64,000 nucleotides of DNA from Massilia sp. R2A-15 (GTDB lineage Bacteria > Pseudomonadota > Gammaproteobacteria > Burkholderiales > Burkholderiaceae_D). A program made the position numbers and the translations under genes. Positions 57,790 through 64,000 of the stretch are shown here, one piece after another. The stretch's first letter is position 1. Every line of letters begins with the position of its first letter. Location of the stretch: NCBI RefSeq assembly GCF_030704305.1, contig NZ_CP131935.1, positions 1,426,001 to 1,490,000 on the forward strand, in the 5' to 3' direction. The notes beneath the pieces were generated by a model that saw only the letters and a program-made list of their open reading frames with translations, searched no databases and was not told where the DNA came from.

Positions 57790-59808
57790 ATGGCGCTGAT
57801 CCGGCGCCGCGCCGGCCAGGTCGTGGTCTGGCCGCTGGGCGGCTGCGTGCTCGCCGTGGTCCTGTGGGCCGGCGTGCTGGGCATGATGCGCAACGAGCAG
57901 CGCTCGGCGCACAACGAACTGGTGCAGGCGTCGCAAGGGCTGGCCGGCGCCGGCCAGCGCCAGATGGCCGAATTCGCCGCGCTCGAATCGATCCGCGTGG
58001 TCGCGAAGATCGAGGACGCCTACACCCAGCTGGCGTGGGGCGGCACCTTCATCCTGGTGCTGCTGACGCTCACCGCCACCGGCCTTGCCGCGCGCCTGGC
58101 CGTGCGCGAAGGCGAGGAAGACGAGCTGCGCCAGGCCTACCGCGTGGCCACGGAAGGCGGCCGCGAAGGCTTCTACCTGTGGAAGAGCGTGTGGGACGCC
58201 AACGGCGAGATCGCCGACTTCGAACTGGTCGACTGCAACCTGCGCGGCGCCGCCTTTTGCGGCATGACGAAAGACGAATTGGTCGGGCGCCGCTACACCG
58301 ACCTGTATCCCGGCGCTTACGGCGACAAGATGATCAGCATGCAGCGCCAGGCTTTCGACGAAAACCTGTACGAGGACGACTTCGAGCCGCCGTCGAACAG
58401 TGTCCTCAAGGGCAGCTGGTTCCACCGCAAGATGGTGCGCACGCGCGACTGCGTCGCCGTCACGCTGCGCGACATGAGCGAGCTGCGCGAACACGCGCTG
58501 GCGATGGCGCGCATGGCCAACCAGGACATGCTGACCGGGCTCCTGAACCGCCACTGGCTCACCGTCAACCTGCCGGCGATCCTCGCCAGGTCGGCCGCCG
58601 AAGGCCGGCGCGTGGGGCTGCTGTTCATCGACCTGGACGACTTCAAGAAGGTCAACGACACTCACGGCCACGCCACCGGCGACGATCTGCTGCGCGGCGC
58701 CGCCGAGCGCCTGATGGCGCTGGTGCGCCCGTGCGACTCGGTGGTGCGCCTGGGCGGCGACGAGTTCACCGTGCTGGTCAACCCGATCGTCGACGCGGCC
58801 CACGTCGACGAACTGGCGCAGCGGATTGTGGACGCATTCAAGGCGCCATTCTGCCTCAGGACCCACAACAACTACGTCGGCACCTCGATCGGCGTGGCGC
58901 TGTTTCCCGACGACGCGGACAGCGGCGAGACGCTGCTGCTCAACGCCGACCTGGCGATGTATTCCGCCAAGGTGGAAAAGAGCCGCTACTGCTTCTACAA
59001 CAAGGTGCTGCACGAGTCGCGCCAGAACCGGCTCGAGACCGAACGCGAACTGCGCCGGGCGATCGAGCACGACGAGCTGCTGATGCATTTTCAGCCGCGC
59101 GTTGACGCGCGCAGCGGCCGGCTGGCCGGCCTTGAAGCGCTGGTGCGCTGGCAGCATCCGCAGCGCGGACTGGTGCAGCCGTGCGAATTCATCGCGGTGG
59201 CCGAATCGTCCGACCTGATTTCGAAACTGGGACTGCTGGTGATCCAGAAGGTGTGCGCGCAGCTGCACGCGTGGCAGCAGGAGGGCCTGGACCTGGTCCC
59301 GGTTGCGATCAACGTCTCGGCGCGCCAGATCAACCATAGCGAAGTGCACGCGGCGCTGTCGAGATGCCTCGCGCGGTGGAACCTGTCTCCCGGCCTGGTC
59401 GAGGTGGAGCTGACCGAGTCGGCGATGATGGACGAGAGCGAGGAAATCCTGGGCGAACTGGAACGGATCGGCGCGATGGGTGTGAAGCTGCACGTGGACG
59501 ATTTCGGCACCGGCTATTCCTCGCTGGCGCTGCTGCAGCGGCTTCGCCTCGATGTGCTGAAGGTGGACCGCGCGTTCACCAGCAAGCTGGGAATCACTCC
59601 GGAAAGCGCGGTGCTGTTCGGCGCGATCGTCTCGATGGCGCACGGCCTGTCGATGCGCGTGATCGCCGAGGGCGTCGAGACGCGCGAGCAGCTGGAGATC
59701 CTGCAGTCGCTCAATTGCGACGAGCTGCAGGGATTCTATATTTCGCGGCCTGTGCCTGCGGACGCGGTGCCGGCGCTGCTGGCCGACCAGCCGCTGTTCA
59801 CGATGTAG
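57790..59808 (+). CDS. bifunctional GGDEF-EAL protein
   Basis: A 672-residue protein from ATG 57790 (AGGAG nine bases upstream); in-frame starts at 57634 and 57694 lack ribosome-binding sites. Order: membrane helix (about 12-32), short periplasmic part, second helix (about 80-105), PAS-like region (about 115-235, GGREGFYLWKSVWDANGEI), GGDEF (about 245-400, motif intact with inhibitory site RPCD) and EAL (about 420-665; GLEALVRW, ELTES, HVDDFGTGYSS, AEGVET all present). Both domains look competent for c-di-GMP synthesis and degradation. Convergent with the hybrid kinase gene, whose stop codon lies next to this one. Confidence 0.9.
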   Translation: MALIRRRAGQVVVWPLGGCVLAVVLWAGVLGMMRNEQRSAHNELVQASQGLAGAGQRQMAEFAALESIRVVAKIEDAYTQLAWGGTFILVLLTLTATGLAARLAVREGEEDELRQAYRVATEGGREGFYLWKSVWDANGEIADFELVDCNLRGAAFCGMTKDELVGRRYTDLYPGAYGDKMISMQRQAFDENLYEDDFEPPSNSVLKGSWFHRKMVRTRDCVAVTLRDMSELREHALAMARMANQDMLTGLLNRHWLTVNLPAILARSAAEGRRVGLLFIDLDDFKKVNDTHGHATGDDLLRGAAERLMALVRPCDSVVRLGGDEFTVLVNPIVDAAHVDELAQRIVDAFKAPFCLRTHNNYVGTSIGVALFPDDADSGETLLLNADLAMYSAKVEKSRYCFYNKVLHESRQNRLETERELRRAIEHDELLMHFQPRVDARSGRLAGLEALVRWQHPQRGLVQPCEFIAVAESSDLISKLGLLVIQKVCAQLHAWQQEGLDLVPVAINVSARQINHSEVHAALSRCLARWNLSPGLVEVELTESAMMDESEEILGELERIGAMGVKLHVDDFGTGYSSLALLQRLRLDVLKVDRAFTSKLGITPESAVLFGAIVSMAHGLSMRVIAEGVETREQLEILQSLNCDELQGFYISRPVPADAVPALLADQPLFTM

Positions 59809-59809
59809 T

Positions 59810-62275
59810 TCAAGCGCGCGCGGCCCGGCTGCGCCCGATGGCGTCGAGCAGCGGCGCAAGCCTGGCCGAATCGACCGGCTTGACAAAGTAATGGTCGAAG
59901 CCGGCCCTTGCGGCTTCATCGCGGTCCTGCTCGTGGCTGTAGCCTGTGACCGCGACCAGCACGGCGCCGGCGGTGGCCGGGTCGGCGCGCAGCCTGCGCG
60001 CCAGTTCATTGCCGTCGATGACGGGCAAGCCGATATCGAGCAGGCAAACCTGCGGGGCGATTTCGCGGGCGGTCGCCAGCGCGCGCAGCGGGTCGTTTTC
60101 GACGATCGCCTCGTGGCCATCGGCGCGCAGGGTAAAGGCCAGCATTTCAGCCGCGTCCTGATTGTCGTCGACCACCAGGATTTTCAAGGGCGAGGCGCCG
60201 GTGCGCGCGCCGGCGGCGCCCGCGGCCGCCGCCGCCGGGACGTCGGGCTCGGCCACCGGAAGGGTGATGGTAAATGTACTGCCGCGGCCTAAGCCGTCGC
60301 TGCGGGCGCCGGCCTCGCCGCCGTGCAGCGCGACCAGGCTGCGCACCAGCGCCAGTCCGATTCCCAGGCCGCCTTGCGAGCGGTCCGAGGTGCGCTCGGC
60401 CTGGACGAACGGCTCGAACGCGCGCTCCGTGAGCTGCGCATCCATGCCGATGCCGTCGTCGGCCACGGCGATGCGCAGCGCATCCTGGCCGACCTCCAGC
60501 GTCAGGGCGATATTGCCGCCGTCCGGCGTGTATTTGGCCGCGTTGTTGAGCAGGTTCGACAGCACCTGCACCAGGCGCTTGCGGTCGCCCATCACGCGGG
60601 CCGGCGTGTCGTGGATCGTCAAGGTCAGGCGGTGGCCGCGCGCGTCGATCAGGGGGCGCACCTGTTCCACCGCGTCGAGCATCACCTGCTTCGGGTCGAG
60701 CGGGCGCTTGTCCAGCGACGCCAGCCCGCGCGTGACGCGCGAGACGTCCATCAGGTCGTCGACAAGGCCGGTCATGTGCCGCACTTGGCGCGAGATGATC
60801 GCGCTGGTGCGCTCGATGCCGGCGCCGTCGAGCCGCCCAAGCGCGAGCAGTTCGGCGGCGGAGCTGATCGGCGCCAGCGGGTTGCGCAGTTCGTGCGCCA
60901 GCATGGCCAGGAATTCGTCCTTGCGGCGCGCCGCGTCGAGCAGCGCTTCCTCGGCCTTCTTGCGCTCCGAGATGTCGAGCACCACCGCCAGCACCGTCGG
61001 CGCCGATTGCCCTGTCTCATCGCGAATCAGGCTGACCGCGGTATTGGCCCAGATGGCCGAGCCGTCCGGGCGCACGTAGCGCTTTTCGATTTCGAACGGC
61101 GCGCCGGTGGCGACCAGCCGTTCGAACAGCGCCACGCTGGCGGCCAGGTCGTCGGGGTGGGTCAGTGCGCGCATCGACTTGCCCATCACGAAGGACGGCT
61201 CGCACGCCATCATTTCGCAAAAGCGCTGGTTGACGTTGCGGATCACGCCATCGACGCCGCCCTCGGTGATGCCGGCTGCACTTTGCGCGAACAGAGATGT
61301 CAGGTGCGCCTGGTTGCGTTTGAGTTCGTTCTCGATCTGCTTGTATTCGGTGACGTCGCGCGTGCTGCCGGCGACCGCTTCGACTTCGCCATCTGGCCCC
61401 AGCACGGGGACGAAAATGTAGTCGTAGATGCGCCGGCCGAATGCCCCGTCGAACGGCACCTCGCCGCGGATTGACTGCCTGGTGCGCTTCACATGCTCGA
61501 TCTCGCGGTCATGCATTTCGGCGTGCCACGGTTCGTAGCCCAGTTCGAGGCAGGTCTTGCCGATCGCGTTGTCCCAGTCCTGGCCCCACATCTGGAGCAG
61601 CATGGCGTTGGCGTACGAGAAGCGGTGCTCGAGGTCGAACACGTAGACCAGGTCGGGGGTGGTCGACAGGATGGTCTCGTACAGGCGGCGCCGCTTCTCG
61701 TGTTCGCGGCTGGCTTCTTCCAGTTCGGCCGTGCGCGCGCGCACGCGCTCCTCGAGAGTGCGGTTCAGCTCATTCAGGGCGGCGGTGTGGTGGTGCTGCG
61801 CGGTGACGTCGTTGCAGATCACCAGCGCGCCTTGCACGCCCTCCGCGTCCTCGATCGGGCTGTAACCGTAGTTCCACCAGACGTCCTGCTTCCTGCCATG
61901 CCGGGTCAGAGGCACCAGCTTGTCCTCGTGCCAGGTCGACTCGCCGCCGGACATCACCTGTTCGACGTCGGGGCCGATGATGTGCCAGACCTCTTGCCAG
62001 CTCTCCTTGCCGGGACGACCCAGGATGGCGGGATGGCGTTCGGGACCCAGCGTGGCGCTGTAGGCGTCGTTGTAGAACTGGATCAGCTGCGGACCCCAGA
62101 ACACGATGATCGGGTGGTTAGTGGTCAACAGGAGGCGCAGCACCGTCTTGAGGGTGGGAGACCAGCCGTCGCACGGCCCCAGCGGCGAGGCGGCCCAGTC
62201 GTAGGCCCGCATCAGCGCGCCCATCTGGCCGCCGCCTTTGAGGAAATTGTCGGAACTGGTGTGCGCTTGGGTCAT
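59810..62275 (-). CDS. hybrid sensor histidine kinase/response regulator (three PAS, soluble)
   Basis: An 821-residue protein with no membrane segment: N-terminal GAF/PAS-like region (about 20-165, PLGPCDGWSPTLKTVLRLLL, typical of cytosolic PAS kinases), a short coiled coil (about 165-200), PAS 2 (about 200-320), PAS 3 (about 325-450), then HisKA (MLAHELRNPLAPISSA, phospho-His), HATPase (NLLNNAAKYT, DDGIGM, GLGIGLALV) and a C-terminal receiver (ILVVDDNQDAAEM, phospho-acceptor Asp in LLDIGLPVIDG, Lys in YFVKPVD). A DNA-binding output partner is not adjacent. Stops one base away from the convergent GGDEF-EAL gene. Confidence 0.92.
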   Translation of the reverse strand: MTQAHTSSDNFLKGGGQMGALMRAYDWAASPLGPCDGWSPTLKTVLRLLLTTNHPIIVFWGPQLIQFYNDAYSATLGPERHPAILGRPGKESWQEVWHIIGPDVEQVMSGGESTWHEDKLVPLTRHGRKQDVWWNYGYSPIEDAEGVQGALVICNDVTAQHHHTAALNELNRTLEERVRARTAELEEASREHEKRRRLYETILSTTPDLVYVFDLEHRFSYANAMLLQMWGQDWDNAIGKTCLELGYEPWHAEMHDREIEHVKRTRQSIRGEVPFDGAFGRRIYDYIFVPVLGPDGEVEAVAGSTRDVTEYKQIENELKRNQAHLTSLFAQSAAGITEGGVDGVIRNVNQRFCEMMACEPSFVMGKSMRALTHPDDLAASVALFERLVATGAPFEIEKRYVRPDGSAIWANTAVSLIRDETGQSAPTVLAVVLDISERKKAEEALLDAARRKDEFLAMLAHELRNPLAPISSAAELLALGRLDGAGIERTSAIISRQVRHMTGLVDDLMDVSRVTRGLASLDKRPLDPKQVMLDAVEQVRPLIDARGHRLTLTIHDTPARVMGDRKRLVQVLSNLLNNAAKYTPDGGNIALTLEVGQDALRIAVADDGIGMDAQLTERAFEPFVQAERTSDRSQGGLGIGLALVRSLVALHGGEAGARSDGLGRGSTFTITLPVAEPDVPAAAAAGAAGARTGASPLKILVVDDNQDAAEMLAFTLRADGHEAIVENDPLRALATAREIAPQVCLLDIGLPVIDGNELARRLRADPATAGAVLVAVTGYSHEQDRDEAARAGFDHYFVKPVDSARLAPLLDAIGRSRAARA

Positions 62276-62327
62276 GGTCGGCTGGCGGTTGGTGCGAGTC
62301 GCTAGCTTACTATGATTTCCTCGCAGA

Positions 62328-62403
62328 CATACTGAGCATGCAGCCGTGCGCGGCGCGATCGTGACGCGTGCTCAGTATGGGTACCTGCCTCCGCAGGTAC
62401 GAC
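62328..62403. repeat. palindromic repeat, family A copy 3
   Basis: Inverted arms CATACTGAGCA (62328-62338) and TGCTCAGTATG (62369-62379), followed by the family core GGGTACCTGCC and GCAGGTACGAC ending at 62403. The left outer arm seen in the other copies is missing. Lies between the hybrid kinase start and the dsbC stop. Confidence 0.8.
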
Positions 62404-62414
62404 ATTCCTGATGA

Positions 62415-63131
62415 TCACCGGACTGCGTTCAGTTTGGCGTCCAGCGACGCAGCGGTGAAGGCGGCGCCGCTGCGCGATCCGTCGGCAAAATAGATCGTCG
62501 GCGTGCCGATCACGTGCAGCTGCTTGCCCAGCGCGAGTACCTTGTCGTTCGGTGTCGGACACGCGGCCGGCGCGGCCGGCGCCGGCTTGCCATCGACGAT
62601 CCAGCGGTGCCAGGCCGCCGAGCGGTCGCTGGCGCACCAGATGTTCTTCGACTTCTCGGCCGATTCGGGGGACAGGATGTTGAGCAGGAAGGTATAGATC
62701 GTCACGTTGTCGACCTGCTGCAGCGTCTCGTGCAGCTTCTTGCAGTACGGGCAGTTGGGATCCTCGAACACCGCCATCACGCGCTTGCCGTTGCCTTTGA
62801 CCGTCTTGATCGCCGCGTCCAGCGGCAGGTCGGAAAAGCGGATCGCCGCCAGTTCGTCCTGGCGCTCGCGCGTCAGGTCTTTCAGCGTGGTCAGGTCCAC
62901 CACTTTGCCGACGAACATATAGCGTGCAGTTTCGTCGGTGTAGAAAATGTCGCCGTTCACGCGCACCTCATACAGCTCGCCATACGGTGTCTTGGTCACC
63001 GAATCGACCTTGACGCCGACGCCCATGCGCGGCGCCACCATTGCCTTCACTTGCGCTTCCTTGGGCGTTTCCGCCTGCGCGGCGGACATGGCCGCGAGGC
63101 CGGCCGCTACCACTATCGCTGCAATCTTCAT
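62415..63131 (-). CDS. dsbC: thiol:disulfide interchange protein DsbC
   Basis: A 238-residue periplasmic protein with signal peptide (MKIAAIVVAAGLAAMSAAQAE), an N-terminal cystatin-like dimerisation domain (about 22-85, YEVRVNGDIFYTDETARYMFVG) and a thioredoxin domain with the CPYC active site in FEDPNCPYCKKLHE and cis-Pro in VIGTPTIYFADG. Two additional cysteines (WCASD, ACPTP) match the structural disulfide of DsbC. It isomerises wrong disulfides in the periplasm. ATG overlaps the preceding stop by four bases. Confidence 0.93.
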   Translation of the reverse strand: MKIAAIVVAAGLAAMSAAQAETPKEAQVKAMVAPRMGVGVKVDSVTKTPYGELYEVRVNGDIFYTDETARYMFVGKVVDLTTLKDLTRERQDELAAIRFSDLPLDAAIKTVKGNGKRVMAVFEDPNCPYCKKLHETLQQVDNVTIYTFLLNILSPESAEKSKNIWCASDRSAAWHRWIVDGKPAPAAPAACPTPNDKVLALGKQLHVIGTPTIYFADGSRSGAAFTAASLDAKLNAVR

Positions 63132-63877
63132 TGACCACCTTGTGAGAAATTCGCCATCAATTGATCCGCGCAGGACTGCGCGTCGGCGCCGCGGATCGCC
63201 TCCTGGGCCGCGCCATGCAGGCGCCGTTCGCGGATCGCCATCGGGTCGGACTGGTCGCCGGAACGCTGCGCGCTCAGGTCGCGCAGCACGGCGTCGCAGC
63301 GGCTGTCGGACTGCGCGAACCAGGCCTTGGCCAGCGTCGCGCCGAGCATGCGCTCGCGCAGCTGCGCCTGCTGCGCCTGCCAGGCGAGCAGGAAGGCGAT
63401 ATCGGTATCGGTGAGGCCCGGGCCTTCGAGCGGCGTCAGGCGCGAACGGGCGGCCTGGCGCACCCGCAGGTACTGCAGGTAGTCGTTGAGGATGCGCTGG
63501 CCGTCCTGCGCCGCCGTCGCCGGCAGGCGCGTCTGGAAGTAGCCGCGCAATTCCTCGACGCGCGCGGCGACGCTGGCCGCGTCGGCATGCGCCAGCGCGT
63601 TGTCGATCAGCGCGTGCAGCGCCTGGTCGGGCACCAGGTGGCCGCTGGCGTCCACCGTCAGGCCGGAGCCGTTGTCGGCGGCTACCGTGGCCGCCGGCGC
63701 CTCGGCGCGCACCTGGCCGGGGCCGATCGGGCCGTCCCAGCCTGCCGCGCGCGGCGCCGGCGTTTCGGTGGGGGCGGCCGTGTGGGCGCCCTGCCAGTAC
63801 CAGGTGGCCGCCATCGTCGCGGCGCTGATGCACAGGCCTGCGGCCATCAGAAGCTTGTTTTGCGAGTTCGATTGCAT
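63128..63877 (-). CDS. lipase chaperone (foldase) like protein
   Basis: A 249-residue protein with an N-terminal membrane anchor (LLMAAGLCISAATMAATWYW, about 9-28), a Pro/Ala-rich linker (about 29-75) and a helical body: LTVDASGHLVPDQALHALIDNALAHADA, VEELRGYFQTRLPATAAQDGQRILNDYLQYL and many charged helices. This order resembles the steric lipase chaperones (LifO/Lif), which are inner-membrane anchored and fold secreted lipases, though it is shorter than usual (about 340) and matches only loosely. The pairing with dsbC fits secreted, disulfide-containing enzyme folding. A cognate lipase would be expected upstream, where the window ends. Confidence 0.6.
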   Translation of the reverse strand: MQSNSQNKLLMAAGLCISAATMAATWYWQGAHTAAPTETPAPRAAGWDGPIGPGQVRAEAPAATVAADNGSGLTVDASGHLVPDQALHALIDNALAHADAASVAARVEELRGYFQTRLPATAAQDGQRILNDYLQYLRVRQAARSRLTPLEGPGLTDTDIAFLLAWQAQQAQLRERMLGATLAKAWFAQSDSRCDAVLRDLSAQRSGDQSDPMAIRERRLHGAAQEAIRGADAQSCADQLMANFSQGGQ

Positions 63878-63885
63878 GGCGTGCC

Positions 63886-64000
63886 CTACATTTTTTTCTG
63901 GCTCGGGTTCGGTTCCATCACGGAGCCGGGCGGGCTTTTCGCGTTGTCGCCGATCGGCGCAATGTAGCGCGTGACGACCTGCCAGCCGGCTTCGGCCTGG
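63886..64000 (-). CDS. 3' end of a protein-coding gene cut by the window edge
   Basis: Reading from the right edge on the minus strand, 37 codons are open and end in TAG at 63886. The peptide ends GSVMEPNPSQKKM and contains GWQVVTRYIAPIGDNA. The stop is eight bases before the lipase-chaperone-like start, so it belongs to the same operon. The fragment is too short to recognise. Confidence 0.6.
   Translation of the reverse strand, partial: QAEAGWQVVTRYIAPIGDNAKSPPGSVMEPNPSQKKM

Overview
The window is about 64 kb of GC-rich DNA (strong G/C at third codon positions) with dense, mostly short-spaced genes. Gene content (16-stranded Gram-negative porins, a fused indolepyruvate ferredoxin oxidoreductase, a PaoABC-type molybdenum enzyme, many GGDEF/EAL proteins) and two families of short palindromic intergenic repeats point to a betaproteobacterium, most likely Oxalobacteraceae (Massilia/Duganella-like). 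This placement is inference from gene content; there is no rRNA in the window. I saw no tRNA, rRNA, CRISPR array, insertion sequence or prophage.

Layout. 1-2.6 kb: end of an MHS-type transporter, a quinate/shikimate dehydrogenase-like enzyme and a porin, probably a small catabolic cluster. 2.8-4 kb: a lipoprotein and a translationally coupled pair of unrecognised small genes, one ending in Gly-Gly. 4.1-10.6 kb (minus): PNPOx-like protein, YoaK/DUF1275, FNT channel, then an ABC ATPase, FtsX-type permease and HlyD adaptor. 10.7-18.2 kb: JmjC-like cupin, Lhr helicase, two exported proteins (DUF4232, DUF1906). 18.5-27.3 kb: a cyclic-di-GMP block with two paralogous CHASE-PAS-PAS-GGDEF proteins flanking a family-3 solute-binding protein, then a GGDEF-EAL-receiver protein. 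27.3-30.6 kb: LysR regulator divergent from a cupin/MFS pair, then a hydrophilic small protein. 30.8-34.6 kb: paoABC-like aldehyde oxidoreductase. 34.6-38.8 kb: Lrp regulator divergent from indolepyruvate ferredoxin oxidoreductase.

39-51.3 kb is a complete glucarate/galactarate regulon: dehydratases GudD and GarD make 5-keto-4-deoxyglucarate, which can then go either through GarL, GarR and glycerate 2-kinase to 2-phosphoglycerate, or through KdgD and a semialdehyde dehydrogenase to 2-oxoglutarate. GudP transporter, a porin and a GntR/FCD regulator complete it, and four near-palindromic sites with consensus GTYGTMNGAYRAC lie at its promoters.

51.3-52.8 kb is a lower-GC, gene-poor patch with one orphan immunity-like gene behind an apparent remnant reading frame. 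52.8-57.4 kb is the most striking locus: rhodanese, serine O-acetyltransferase, XRE regulator, a family 2A encapsulin shell protein and a cysteine desulfurase with a long disordered N-terminal cargo region, that is, a sulfur-metabolism nanocompartment. 57.8-62.3 kb holds a GGDEF-EAL protein and a hybrid histidine kinase. The window ends with DsbC, a lipase-foldase-like protein and the 3' end of a further gene, all on the minus strand.
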